Counted from the stretch's first letter, positions 16,224 through 24,784 are shown. The stretch is DNA of 64,000 nt from Hyphomicrobium sp. CS1GBMeth3 (GCF_900117455.1 NZ_FPHO01000003.1:310001-374000); one strand, 5' to 3'. Translations and numbers: made by a program. Notes: a model not told the origin generated them from the letters alone.

Positions 16224-16856
16224 TCACGTCAGCGCCGTCGACATGCCACGCTGAACGGCGTGTCGCTCCGAGATGCGCGCCAGCCAATCCTTGACGCGCG
16301 GAAAGTCGTCTAAGTCCTGCCCCTGGCGCTGCCACGGAAGCACCCACGGGTAGGCGGCGATGTCCGCGATCGAATACTCGCCCGCAACGTAGCTGCGGCC
16401 CTTGAGCCGCTTGTCGAGCACGCCGTAGAGCCGCGTCGTCTCGTTCGTGTAGCGCTCGATGCCGTAGGGCACCTTCTTTGGTGCGTAGAGGCGGAAATGA
16501 TGTGCCTGCCCCGCCATCGGCCCGAGCCCACCGACTTGCCAGAACAGCCACTCGTCGACCGCAACCCGCGCCCGCTCGTCCTTGGGATAGAATTTGCCCG
16601 TCTTGCGGCCAAGGTACTGCAGGATCGCTCCGCTCTCGAAGATCGAGATCGGCTCGCCGCCGGGCCCATCCGGATCGACGATCGCCGGCATCTTGTTGTT
16701 GGGCGAGATCTTGAGGAAGCGCGGCTTGAACTGGTCGCCCTTGCCGATGTCGACCGGCTTGATCCGGTAGGACAGCCCACACTCTTCCAGCATGATGCGG
16801 ATCTTGTGCCCGTTGGGCGTCGGCCAGAAGTAGAGATCAATCGTCCGTTGCGCCAT
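16224..16856 (-). CDS. Glutathione S-transferase family protein
   Basis: The 210-residue protein has a thioredoxin-like N-terminal domain (IDLYFWPTPNGHKIRIMLEE; cis-Pro in NNKMPAIVD; FESGAILQYL glutathione-binding helix) and an all-helical C-terminal domain (ADIAAYPWV). The pattern YFWPTPNGHK..I..EE..L resembles the YghU/Ure2p-like subclass, which acts as disulfide-bond oxidoreductase or peroxidase with glutathione. It is cytosolic. The quinone oxidoreductase gene upstream is on the same strand with a gap of about 26 bases, so co-transcription is likely and would suggest a shared role in handling electrophiles or quinones. Confidence 0.9.
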   Translation of the reverse strand: MAQRTIDLYFWPTPNGHKIRIMLEECGLSYRIKPVDIGKGDQFKPRFLKISPNNKMPAIVDPDGPGGEPISIFESGAILQYLGRKTGKFYPKDERARVAVDEWLFWQVGGLGPMAGQAHHFRLYAPKKVPYGIERYTNETTRLYGVLDKRLKGRSYVAGEYSIADIAAYPWVLPWQRQGQDLDDFPRVKDWLARISERHAVQRGMSTALT

Positions 16857-16882
16857 GGCGTGTCCTTTGACGTTTGCAATCC

Positions 16883-17851
16883 CTAGATCGTGAGCACCGT
16901 CGAGCCGGTCGTGCGCCGGCCTTCGAGCGCGGCGTGCGCCGCCGCGGCATCCTTCAAGGGAAAGGTCTGATTGACGGCGATCTTGACGCCACCGCTTTCG
17001 ACCATCTGGAAGAGATCGGCGGCATTAGCCGCAAGCTCGGCAGGCGTCGCCGTATAGGCCATGACCGACGGCCGCGTCGCGAACAGCGATCCCTTGAGCA
17101 ATGACAGATCGAACGGCGGCACGGGGCCCGACGCATTTCCGAAGCTCACAAACAGACCCCGCGGCCTGAGGCAGTCGAGCGAGCCGCGATAGGTGTCCTT
17201 GCCGACACTGTCGTAAACTACATCGCACCCCTTGCCACCCGTGATCTCGTGCACACGCGCAACGAAATCCTCGCGCGACGTCACGATCACATGAGCCGCG
17301 CCGTGTGCCCGTGCAAGCTCCGCCTTCTCATCCGTACTGACGGTTCCGATCAGCGTGGCCCCGAGCGCGCGCGCCCACTGGCACGCGATCAGCCCAACGC
17401 CGCCCGCCGCAGCATGGAATAGCAGCACAGTGTCCGGCCCGACGTTGTAGGTCTCGCGGAGCAGATACCGGACAGTCATGCCCTGCAGCATCATGGCCGC
17501 CGCCGTCTCGTAAGAAATGCCAGCCGGCAGCTTGACCAGCCGGTCGGCGGCAATGATGCGCTCCTCGGCATAGGCGCCCAGCACGCCCGCGTACGCCACG
17601 CGATCGCCAACCGTCAGCGAGGTCACGCCCGGCCCGAGCTCGACGACATCGCCTGCGCCTTCCATGCCAATCACGGCCGGCAGCGACGCCAGCGGATAGA
17701 GCCCGGTGCGATGATAGACGTCGATGAAGTTGAGACCGACGGCGCGCTGTTTGATTCGCACTTCGCCAGGCCCCGGCGTCCCGACCGCGATTTCTCCCCA
17801 GACGAGCACCTCGGGACTACCGACGTCATGAATGAGCACACCATGCACCAT
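16883..17851 (-). CDS. qor: NADPH:quinone oxidoreductase, zinc-independent MDR family
   Basis: I choose ATG 17851 (MVHGVLIHDVGSPEVLVWGE), which has GGAG nine bases upstream and gives 322 residues, the normal length for Qor. An ATG five codons earlier (17866) is possible; the much longer open frame is not supported. Visible motifs are the GroES-like N-terminal fold, the AAAMMLQGMTVRYLL region, the nucleotide loop AAAGGVGLIACQWARALGA and YDSVGKDTYRGSLDCL. The zinc ligands of alcohol dehydrogenases are missing. The enzyme probably reduces quinones with NADPH by one electron. It lies directly upstream of the GST gene on the same strand. Confidence 0.9.
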   Translation of the reverse strand: MVHGVLIHDVGSPEVLVWGEIAVGTPGPGEVRIKQRAVGLNFIDVYHRTGLYPLASLPAVIGMEGAGDVVELGPGVTSLTVGDRVAYAGVLGAYAEERIIAADRLVKLPAGISYETAAAMMLQGMTVRYLLRETYNVGPDTVLLFHAAAGGVGLIACQWARALGATLIGTVSTDEKAELARAHGAAHVIVTSREDFVARVHEITGGKGCDVVYDSVGKDTYRGSLDCLRPRGLFVSFGNASGPVPPFDLSLLKGSLFATRPSVMAYTATPAELAANAADLFQMVESGGVKIAVNQTFPLKDAAAAHAALEGRRTTGSTVLTI

Positions 17852-17998
17852 TTCGGGCAACTCCATGATAGCAATCGGATATCGTAGGTCCTTACGTAGC
17901 CCGAACGCGTTCGGAGCACCGAACGTCCATGACGACGCCTTGACCCCGCCACGGCGGGCTTCTATTGGCTCCCACCAGGGATAACAAGAGGCCGAAAG

Positions 17999-18457
17999 AT
18001 GAGCGTGCGCCACGCCGCCGCAAGCGCGGCGAACCTGGCCCTGGTCGCGGGCTTGCTCGCCCTTGGGGCATGCTTGGGCGCATGCGCAATGAGCAGCCCG
18101 GAGATCGGAGCGCGAGCTGGCCTCGGCTGCGTCGACGACAGCCCGGAATGCATCAGCCGCCGCCAAGCCACCCTGCGCAACATGGTGGACGACCGGTCCA
18201 AGAGCTGGATCAACGAATCTCCGACGCCTGAAGCTTACGCCTCCGGCGTGCGCCTCTTCGCCTACAAGACCAAGAAGAAGGAGCTCACCTGCGCCGAGCT
18301 GAAGCGCGGCAAGCTGGAGGCCGATACGGCCCGCACCAGCCTGAACAGCCTCGGCTCGCGCCTGACGCCGGCCCAGGTCTCCCGTAGCGCGATGCTGGCC
18401 GCCGAGGTGGGCCGCGAGCTGCAGACCGAGATCAATCGCCGTTGCGCCAGAAGCTGA
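17999..18457 (+). CDS. Putative lipoprotein, unknown
   Basis: The 152-residue product has a hydrophobic N-terminus with lipobox-like sequences (LLALGAC then LGAC, cysteines near residues 24-29), so it is probably a lipoprotein. The mature part has an early cysteine pair (GLGCVDDSPECISRR) and a helical C-terminal half (TCAELKRGKLEADTARTSL) ending in RRCARS. Similar Rhizobiales proteins of unknown function exist. The start has AAGAGG upstream. It precedes the DedA gene on the same strand with about 100 bp between them. Confidence 0.72.
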   Translation: MSVRHAAASAANLALVAGLLALGACLGACAMSSPEIGARAGLGCVDDSPECISRRQATLRNMVDDRSKSWINESPTPEAYASGVRLFAYKTKKKELTCAELKRGKLEADTARTSLNSLGSRLTPAQVSRSAMLAAEVGRELQTEINRRCARS

Positions 18458-18554
18458 CGCTGGTCAAACTGGCTGCCGCCTGTGAGGGCAGGCGCCGCTC
18501 CGCCCAACGCCGAAGCCGCGAGCTTCCGGCCGCCTGAAAGGAAGACATCCCCCT

Positions 18555-19574
18555 ATGGCAATTGAGTCTGTGGTCGACGCGGTCGTGACCTTCGTCCGGG
18601 AGCACGAAAGCTGGGCCGGCCCTGTCGCGTTCATCGTGGCCTTCGCCGAAAGCTTCTGTTTCCTCTCGCTGCTTGTGCCGGGCACCGCCATCCTGGTCGG
18701 CATCGCCGCCCTGCTAGCGGCCAGTGGCGTCGAGGCGGGTATTCTCATCCCCGCAATCCTTTGGGCCGGCTTCGGCGGTAGTCTTGGCTACGCCGCGTCG
18801 TTCTGGCTCGGCCGTTACTTCAAGGACAGCGTCCACAAGATCTGGCCATTCACGACGCGCCCTCATCTCATCACGCAGGCCGAGGAGTTCTTCGAGAACT
18901 ACGGCGCGTGGGGCGTCTTTCTCGGCCATTTCTTCGGTCCCGTGCGGGCCGTGATCCCCGTCGTGGCCGGCATGTTCAACATGCGCGAGGTCCCGTTTCA
19001 GATAGCCAACGTTTTCTCTGCCTTCATCTGGGCAATTGGCGTTATCGGGCCCTCGTTCTACCTCGTGACCTTTAAGGACGAGGTGATCGCGTTCCTGGCC
19101 GCGCATCAATATGCGGTCGCGACCGCCTTGCTCATACTCGCCATCGCCAACAGCATTCCGCGGCCGATTCTCTTCGTGCCGACATTGGTCCTGGTGCTCA
19201 GCCTCGGCACGCTGATGGTGCTTGGCAACGGCAACATCCCGCTTGTCTTCTTCGCCGCCGCGACCGGCGCGTTCGTGGGCGATTTCTACGCCTACTACAA
19301 GGGCATCCTTCACAAGGAGGACACGCGCGCGAAATGGCCGTTCACCGCTTCCCCGAAACAGCATGCGGACGCACAGGCCTTCATCGCAAGCCAGGGCACC
19401 AAGAGCCTGGTTATCAGCAAGTTCCAGGGCTTCAATCGCGGCCTCGTACCGCTCGAGTTCGGCACGCTGGAGCGCCCCACGCTGCCGTTCCTGGGCTGGA
19501 GTGCGGTCTCGGCAGCGATCTGGGCACTAGCGATGCTGCTGCCCGCAATCTTCATCCGCGCACTGGTAGGCTGA
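18555..19574 (+). CDS. DedA-family (VTT-domain) membrane protein with degenerate C-terminal repeat
   Basis: The 339-residue protein is much longer than the usual DedA length of about 200-220. Residues 1-180 form a normal DedA unit (FAESFCFLSLLVPGTAIL; FFGPVRAVIPVVAGMFNM with the key arginine R131). Residues from about 200 form a second, eroded unit: WPFT at 97 recurs at 261, and HFFGPVRAVIPVVAG is matched by KFQGFNRGLVPLEFG (R295), both followed by SAFIWA or SAAIWA. DedA proteins are implicated in undecaprenyl-phosphate or phospholipid flipping and membrane homeostasis. No partner gene is adjacent. Confidence is high for the family and moderate for the duplication. Confidence 0.9.
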   Translation: MAIESVVDAVVTFVREHESWAGPVAFIVAFAESFCFLSLLVPGTAILVGIAALLAASGVEAGILIPAILWAGFGGSLGYAASFWLGRYFKDSVHKIWPFTTRPHLITQAEEFFENYGAWGVFLGHFFGPVRAVIPVVAGMFNMREVPFQIANVFSAFIWAIGVIGPSFYLVTFKDEVIAFLAAHQYAVATALLILAIANSIPRPILFVPTLVLVLSLGTLMVLGNGNIPLVFFAAATGAFVGDFYAYYKGILHKEDTRAKWPFTASPKQHADAQAFIASQGTKSLVISKFQGFNRGLVPLEFGTLERPTLPFLGWSAVSAAIWALAMLLPAIFIRALVG

Positions 19575-19584
19575 CACGGGCCTT

Positions 19585-20232
19585 CTACGCCGCCCGCCTC
19601 AGCACAGCCGAGCAGGCGTAATCCCGGAACGGTCGCGAGAACGTCAACACGGCACCATGCTGCTCGGCCAGCCGCCGAAGCTCGGCCTCGAGCTCAGCCC
19701 GCGGCTCCACCGAGAATTTCCTGAGCCACGCTCTCAAGCCGGTGCGAAATGCCGACGGCAACTGCCCCTGCTCGCCGAAGTCGACAATGTGCAGCGCTCC
19801 CCCAGGCGATACGGCCCGGAACGCGCAATCAAGCGCATCACGCCACGGCGGGATCATCGACAAAGCGTAGGAAACAAACACGCGGTCAAACTGCGCGATG
19901 CCGAACAGCCGATCCGCATCGAGACGCGAAGCATCGGCCTGCGCCAACCGGATGCAATGGCTGAGCCCCGCCCGCGCAACGGAGGCCGCCGCCGTCTCGA
20001 GCATGGCGGGTGACACGTCTATTCCGAAGAAGCGGGCCGATGGATGATGATGCGCGGCCAGGATCAGATTTCGCCCCGTCCCGCAGCCGATCTCCAGAAC
20101 CGTACCGCCCGGCGGCGGATCCAGCCCCTCGATCAGCCCATCGCGGCCGAGCAGATAGTATTTGCGCGAGGCGTCGTAGATATGCCGCTGCACGCGATAG
20201 ATCGCGTCCATCTCGGCTGCGGCATCGGCCAT
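19585..20232 (-). CDS. btaB: Betaine lipid N-methyltransferase BtaB
   Basis: From ATG 20232 (MADAAAEMDAIYRVQRHIYD) the product is 215 residues, the normal BtaB length; the longer frame upstream would run into btaA. It is a class I SAM methyltransferase: VLEIGCGTGRNLILAA is motif I, FGIDVSPAML motif II, and VSYALSMIPPW lies at the motif IV-post I region. BtaB trimethylates the amino group of diacylglyceryl-homoserine to give DGTS. It starts four bases after the btaA stop, a clear operon. The pairing with a DUF3419 protein is what makes the assignment specific. Confidence 0.88.
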   Translation of the reverse strand: MADAAAEMDAIYRVQRHIYDASRKYYLLGRDGLIEGLDPPPGGTVLEIGCGTGRNLILAAHHHPSARFFGIDVSPAMLETAAASVARAGLSHCIRLAQADASRLDADRLFGIAQFDRVFVSYALSMIPPWRDALDCAFRAVSPGGALHIVDFGEQGQLPSAFRTGLRAWLRKFSVEPRAELEAELRRLAEQHGAVLTFSRPFRDYACSAVLRRAA

Positions 20233-20236
20233 CGCA

Positions 20237-21499
20237 TCAGCCCTCGAACGTATAGAGATGGAACCCGCCGTAGATCGAAGAGCGGTCGCGCGCCGTAAAG
20301 GCACGCCCCTCGTCCGCATCGTAGCGGAAACGCGCTAGGATCGCCTGCGGCACGCGCCCCGGCAGGATCGTCTCTTCACCCGCAGTGCGGAAAATAACGC
20401 GCGCGCCGGGCTTCGCCGTGCGCACGATCTCGCGCCACAACTCCGTAAGCTGCGCGTCCGTCATCCAATCCTGCGCATCGAGCAGCACATACGCGTCGTA
20501 GGTCGGCGCGCTGAGCTGCGCCAGATGCTCGCCGAACGATGCGTGCACCACGCCGACGTTGCCGATGCGCTCCTTGAGCGTCTGCCACTTCTCGCGTGCG
20601 AGATACGGTGGCAGCGGACCAGCCCCATCCTTCGCATAGCCGCGACCGAACGCCTGCCACGCGAAATAATTGTCCTTGAGATCGAAACCGCAGGCGAGCC
20701 GCGCAAGTCGAGCCTTGAGCACGTCGGCCATGTGCGGCGCACTTCCCTTGAGCGCATCAAACTGCGATGGCGGAATACCGAGCCCGAACAGCGAAGCCGG
20801 CTTGTTCATCAGCCAACGCATGTGACGCATCTCGAACAGCGGCGCCAGCTCGTCGTTGAAGAGACGCTCCTGCTCATCCCGCGTGCGCGCCGCGAGCAGC
20901 TTCGCCGGATTGCGACCATGCAGCCGCGCGATGCCGTGCCCCAGCGTGATGAAGCCGCCAAGCAGCCCCTGCCGGTAGAAGCCGCGCCGGAAGTAACTGA
21001 TGCGCCGGCGGCCGAGCATGTCACGGCCTTCCCAATAGGTGCGCGTCGCAGGGTCGAGACGCGGCTTCAGCACCTCGTCGTAGATGCGACCGGTTTCCCG
21101 ATCAGCCGCCGCAACGAAGAAGCGCGCGAACGTCTCGTAGTTCGGCACGTGCGCCACAGCCGTGTGCTTGAGGTTGTTCAGCGCCACATGCGCCGGATTG
21201 AGATCGATCGCCGTGACACGGGCGTCCGCCTCGGTGATGTAAGAGAGAATGTTGCATCCGCCCGACGCGATGGCCAGCACCTGCTCGCCGGGCTTGAGCG
21301 CCATGGCCTCAAGGTCGACGACAGGGTCTTCCCAGATCTGCGGATAGACGAGGCCGGAGAACACCCAGGTAAAGAAGCGCTCCTCGAGCCCCTTACGGCT
21401 CACGGCGCCATAGCGATGCACAGCTTCTGCGAGACGATGGTTTCGGCGCCCGGGCAGCCCGCCCTCGTCTTGTACGTGCGCCTCGGCCATGCCGCTCAT
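20237..21499 (-). CDS. btaA: BtaA, SAM:diacylglycerol 3-amino-3-carboxypropyltransferase (DUF3419)
   Basis: The 420-residue protein matches the DUF3419/BtaA family: FSGLVYPQIWEDPVVDLEAM at the start, the SAM site QVLAIASGGCNILSYI with AIDLNPAHVALN, WMTDAQLTELWREI, and the C-terminal IFRTAGEETILPGRVP and SIYGGFHLYTFEG. BtaA transfers the 3-amino-3-carboxypropyl group of SAM to diacylglycerol, the first step to the phosphorus-free lipid DGTS. In other Proteobacteria this pathway is switched on under phosphate limitation. A weak Pho-box-like sequence (21550-21567) lies about 50 bases upstream. Confidence 0.92.
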   Translation of the reverse strand: MSGMAEAHVQDEGGLPGRRNHRLAEAVHRYGAVSRKGLEERFFTWVFSGLVYPQIWEDPVVDLEAMALKPGEQVLAIASGGCNILSYITEADARVTAIDLNPAHVALNNLKHTAVAHVPNYETFARFFVAAADRETGRIYDEVLKPRLDPATRTYWEGRDMLGRRRISYFRRGFYRQGLLGGFITLGHGIARLHGRNPAKLLAARTRDEQERLFNDELAPLFEMRHMRWLMNKPASLFGLGIPPSQFDALKGSAPHMADVLKARLARLACGFDLKDNYFAWQAFGRGYAKDGAGPLPPYLAREKWQTLKERIGNVGVVHASFGEHLAQLSAPTYDAYVLLDAQDWMTDAQLTELWREIVRTAKPGARVIFRTAGEETILPGRVPQAILARFRYDADEGRAFTARDRSSIYGGFHLYTFEG

Positions 21500-21549
21500 A
21501 TCCAGCCCCCGAAAATGCTTATGCGTCCGGCCGGGACTAGCCGCGTCAT

Positions 21550-21567
21550 GTTGCAGCCCTGTGACAA
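21550..21567 (-). promoter_or_regulatory. Weak Pho-box-like direct repeat before btaA
   Basis: On the minus strand, TTGTCAC-AGGG-CTGCAAC forms two 7-bp half-sites separated by four bases, the Pho-box layout (consensus half CTGTCAT/C). The first half matches 6 of 7 and the second 5 of 7, but the spacer is not AT-rich. It sits about 50 bp from the btaA start. PhoB control is known for bta genes elsewhere; here it is only a suggestion. Confidence 0.35.
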
Positions 21568-21722
21568 TCGGGTCTGGCGCCCGGACGCCCCCACAGGAAC
21601 CGCCCAGCGGCGCCTGGAGCGGCCGGCGGCGGGCGGCTTGCCTCCCGGCCTAAGATCGCTTAGACGAGGCGTCACGAAACGGATACGCGGGCGCAGCGCC
21701 CGGCATTTCAAAGGATTTTCCC

Positions 21723-21893
21723 ATGACCGCCCGCCATCATCGCAAAGTCGAGACCCAGAAGAAGAAGGCCCGCCGCGCCATCCCGCGCCCCAAGGTCACG
21801 CGCATCCAGGGCAACACGCCAGCCGCCCGCAAGCGCCTGAAGAAGCTCGCCGGCAAGGCCCGCACCGCGAAGGCCAAGGCTTCGGCCGCCTGA
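21723..21893 (+). CDS. 56-aa highly basic protein, unknown
   Basis: ATG 21723 opens 56 codons ending in TGA, with AAAGGA upstream. The product starts MTARHHRKVETQKKKARRAI, and over a third of its residues are Lys, Arg or His; the C-terminal part (AARKRLKKLAGKARTAKAKA) is alanine/lysine-rich like histone H1-type bacterial tails. It probably binds nucleic acid. It is divergent from btaA across a 223-bp gap and has no partner gene. Codon use fits the surroundings (third positions mostly G/C), which supports a real gene despite its short length. Confidence 0.6.
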   Translation: MTARHHRKVETQKKKARRAIPRPKVTRIQGNTPAARKRLKKLAGKARTAKAKASAA

Positions 21894-21958
21894 GGCACCG
21901 CGCCGCACAAGCGGCCCCTCCCCCCGAACAATGTGTGTCGGTTGCCGCCAAAGCGCGG

Positions 21959-23182
21959 CTACCGGCGGAACACGGCAACCGCCTCAATATGAGGCGAGTA
22001 GAGAAACTGGTCGATTGGCGTCACCGTCCCCATGCGGTAACCGCCATCGATCAGCAGGCGCGTATCGCGCGCAAGCGTCGCCGGACTGCACGACACGGCG
22101 ATGACGACGGGCACCTTCGATTTCGCGAGACGTTCGGCCTGCTGGACCGCACCTGCGCGCGGCGGGTCGAGCACCACCGCGTCGAACGCCGCAAGCTCCC
22201 GCGCCGAAAGCGGATCCCGGAAGAGATCGCGCACCTGAGCCGTCACCGGCTTCAGCCCTTGAGCATGCCGCACGGCATTGGCGAGCGCGCCGATCGCCCG
22301 CCGGTCGCTGTCGAAGGCGGTGACGGCCGCACGCCGCGCTAGCGGCAACGCCAACGTGCCAACGCCTGAGAAGAGGTCGGCGACGGTCTTCGCCCGCTTC
22401 GGCAACGCATCGAGGCACATGTCGGCCAGCAACCGCTCCGCCTGCGGCACGGCCTGCAGAAACAGCCCCGGCTCGATCTCCACTTCGGCACCGCCAAGCG
22501 TCACGACCGAACGGCCTGTCGCGACGATCAACTCACCCGCAACGACAAGCCGAACAAGCCCCAGCGTCCGCGCCAGCGCCGCGATCTCAGCCTTGTCATG
22601 CGGAGAGAGATCTTTCCGCCCGTTGTCGAACGCTACATCGAGACCGCGATCGAGACGTGTCACGACGAGCCGTCCGCCGGCCCGATCCGCCATCACGCGG
22701 CGCGCGAGCGACCTCAGCCCTGGCACAGCGGCGACGATCAGCGGATCGAGCACCGGGCATTCGGCGAGATCCACCAGCGTGTGCTGCCCCTCTTCGCGGA
22801 AGCCGATGATGACGGCATCCCCGCGCCGCTCAACGCCGAGAAAGGCACGCCGCCGCGAAGCCGCATCGACCACGACGAGCGGCGCCACATCCGCCACGAT
22901 CCCGCGATGGCGGAACGCCTCCACGACGAGCCCGCGTTTCCATTCACGGTAAAGCGCCGGCGACATATGCTGCGCAACGCAACCGCCGCACTGTAGGAAA
23001 TGGCGGCACACCGGCGCCGCGCGGTCGTCGCTGTCGGCAATACGGACGGCGCCATCCCCGCCCACGCGCCAGCGCTCGCCTGGCAGCGCAAACGGCACGT
23101 AGATCGCTTCGCCTGCCCCCTCGGCGACGCCGTCACCCTTCGCGCCAAGCCGCGCGATCACCACCTCATTCACCTCAGCCAT
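21959..23182 (-). CDS. RlmD/RumA-type rRNA (uracil-5-)-methyltransferase
   Basis: ATG 23182 (MAEVNEVVIARLGAKGDGVAEG) gives 407 residues; the open frame upstream lies over tlyA and is not used. An N-terminal TRAM-like domain is followed by an iron-sulfur cysteine set (CRHFLQCGGCVAQH). The methyltransferase domain has DLFSGVGTLALPLA (SAM loop), VVLDPPRAG, and the catalytic cysteine in SCSPATLARD. This is the TrmA/RumA family, which makes m5U in 23S rRNA or tRNA; the 4Fe-4S cluster favours an RlmD or RlmC-like rRNA enzyme. It overlaps the end of tlyA by eight bases, indicating coupling of two RNA methyltransferases. Confidence 0.9.
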   Translation of the reverse strand: MAEVNEVVIARLGAKGDGVAEGAGEAIYVPFALPGERWRVGGDGAVRIADSDDRAAPVCRHFLQCGGCVAQHMSPALYREWKRGLVVEAFRHRGIVADVAPLVVVDAASRRRAFLGVERRGDAVIIGFREEGQHTLVDLAECPVLDPLIVAAVPGLRSLARRVMADRAGGRLVVTRLDRGLDVAFDNGRKDLSPHDKAEIAALARTLGLVRLVVAGELIVATGRSVVTLGGAEVEIEPGLFLQAVPQAERLLADMCLDALPKRAKTVADLFSGVGTLALPLARRAAVTAFDSDRRAIGALANAVRHAQGLKPVTAQVRDLFRDPLSARELAAFDAVVLDPPRAGAVQQAERLAKSKVPVVIAVSCSPATLARDTRLLIDGGYRMGTVTPIDQFLYSPHIEAVAVFRR

Positions 23183-23909
23183 CGAAGCGTGCTCCGAGCA
23201 GAAATTCCTGGTTCCCCGAGCCGCCGGCCACGGGCGAGGCAATGACGCCTGTGACCTGCCATCCTGGAAGCCCGCCGATCCACGCCGCGATCTTCTCAGC
23301 CTGTGCCTCGCGCACGGCGGCTTCGCGCACGATACCGCCCTTGCCGACGGCCGCGCGGCCCGCCTCGAACTGCGGCTTGACCAGCGCCACAAGCCACGCG
23401 CCGGGCGCTGCAAAGGCAAGCGCCGCCGGTAATGCCTTCTCCAGCGAAATGAAGCTCACGTCGGCAACGATCGCAAACACCCGCTGCGGTATCTGCTGCT
23501 CAGTCAGCTCGCGTACATCCTGCCCTTCGAGTGACGTGACCCGCGCATCCGTCCCAAGCCGCGGATGCAATTGTCCTCTACCGACATCGACCGCGTAAAC
23601 ATGCGCAGCACCCCGATCGAGCAGCACATCCGTGAAGCCGCCTGTCGACGCACCCACATCGAGCGCCACCCGGCCTTCCGGATTGAACCCAAATGCGTCG
23701 AGCGCCGCTTCGAGCTTCAGCGCCCCGCGCGAGACATAGTCGCTCGCCGCCGAGAGAGCGATCGGCGCATCCGCGGCCACAAGCGCCCCCGGCTTTGTCT
23801 CGACAGCCCCGCCCACACGCACCGCGCCGCGCACGATAAGGTCGCGCGCCCGCGAGCGGGAGGGCACGAGCCCCCGCGCAAGCAGCACCTTATCGAGCCG
23901 GTCGCCCAT
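23175..23909 (-). CDS. tlyA: TlyA-family rRNA 2'-O-methyltransferase
   Basis: The 244-residue protein joins an S4 domain (RLDKVLLARGLVPSRSRARD) to an FtsJ-like methyltransferase. Visible motifs are YVSRGALKLEAALDAFG (catalytic lysine region), ALDVGASTGGFTDVLLDRGA (SAM motif I), IVADVSFISLEKALP (motif IV Asp) and LVALVKPQFEAG (motif VI Lys). TlyA methylates C1409 of 16S and C1920 of 23S rRNA in mycobacteria; alphaproteobacterial members are usually followed by an m5U methyltransferase, as here. It shares a divergent intergenic region with the superoxide dismutase gene. Confidence 0.92.
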   Translation of the reverse strand: MGDRLDKVLLARGLVPSRSRARDLIVRGAVRVGGAVETKPGALVAADAPIALSAASDYVSRGALKLEAALDAFGFNPEGRVALDVGASTGGFTDVLLDRGAAHVYAVDVGRGQLHPRLGTDARVTSLEGQDVRELTEQQIPQRVFAIVADVSFISLEKALPAALAFAAPGAWLVALVKPQFEAGRAAVGKGGIVREAAVREAQAEKIAAWIGGLPGWQVTGVIASPVAGGSGNQEFLLGARFDG

Positions 23910-24027
23910 ATCTTTACCCTGCCTGAACCTTGTCGCCGCATCTGGCGTTGCCTTACAGGCCCGCTATATATCGCGTGACAGCGTTTCCCAGCCGCGACAA
24001 ATATTTAGCCCAAAACGGAGACCGCCG

Positions 24028-24771
24028 ATGCATACACCCGATCGCCGCAGCTTCCTTCTTGCCGCCGGGGCCGCGACCCTGGTCACTGCCGTTTCGGGGC
24101 ACGGCTTCTTCGCCCAGGCCTTCGCGGCCGACACGCCGACCGGCCCGTTCGCGCTTCCCGACCTTCCCTACAAGCCGGACGCCCTCGAGCCTCACATCGA
24201 CGCCACCACCATGGGGCTTCACCACGGCAAGCACCACCAGGCTTATGTGACCAACCTGAACAAGGCCTTGGCCGACCATGGTGAGCTGGCCAAATTGCCG
24301 CTCGAGGATCTGATCGCCAAGCTCGACGAGGTGCCCGAGAGCGTGCGCACGGCCGTACGCAACAACGGCGGCGGCCACGCCAACCACTCGATGTTCTGGC
24401 AGGTCATGGGCCCGCCCGGCGGCGAGGGACCCGAGGGCGACCTCAAGACTGCCATCGACAGCGACCTCGGCGGGCTCGAGAAGCTGCAGACCGATTTCAA
24501 CGCCGCGGGCGGCAAGGTGTTCGGCTCCGGTTGGGTGTTCGTCACCGTCGACAAGGACGGCAAGCTGGCGCTGGTCTCGAAGCCCAACCAGGACACGCCG
24601 ATCATGGAAGGCAAGCGCGTGCTGTTCGGCAACGACGTCTGGGAACACGCCTATTACCTGAAGTATCAGAACAAGCGCCCCGATTACCTGAAGGCCTGGT
24701 GGAACGTCGTCAACTGGAAGGCCGTCGGCGAGCGTTACACCGCTGCCAAAGCCGGCACGCTGAAAATCTGA
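24028..24771 (+). CDS. Tat-exported Fe/Mn superoxide dismutase
   Basis: The 247-residue protein begins with a twin-arginine signal (PDRRSFLLAAG, hydrophobic stretch to about residue 33, AFA cleavage), so folded enzyme should reach the periplasm. The dismutase part is complete: metal ligands H65 in LHHGKHH, a His in GGHANHSMFW, and Asp and His in NDVWEHAYY. These catalyse superoxide dismutation. The residues GPPGGEG and the Gln-free second shell do not let me decide iron or manganese by eye. Periplasmic Fe/Mn-SOD is less common than cytosolic. A 10-bp perfect hairpin follows the stop. Confidence 0.92.
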   Translation: MHTPDRRSFLLAAGAATLVTAVSGHGFFAQAFAADTPTGPFALPDLPYKPDALEPHIDATTMGLHHGKHHQAYVTNLNKALADHGELAKLPLEDLIAKLDEVPESVRTAVRNNGGGHANHSMFWQVMGPPGGEGPEGDLKTAIDSDLGGLEKLQTDFNAAGGKVFGSGWVFVTVDKDGKLALVSKPNQDTPIMEGKRVLFGNDVWEHAYYLKYQNKRPDYLKAWWNVVNWKAVGERYTAAKAGTLKI

Positions 24772-24784
24772 TTACATAGAACGT

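Noticed and set aside
20525..22342. Plus-strand open frame of 605 codons
   Set aside because: It spans btaA, the divergent control region and part of the rRNA methyltransferase in antisense, which no real gene would do.
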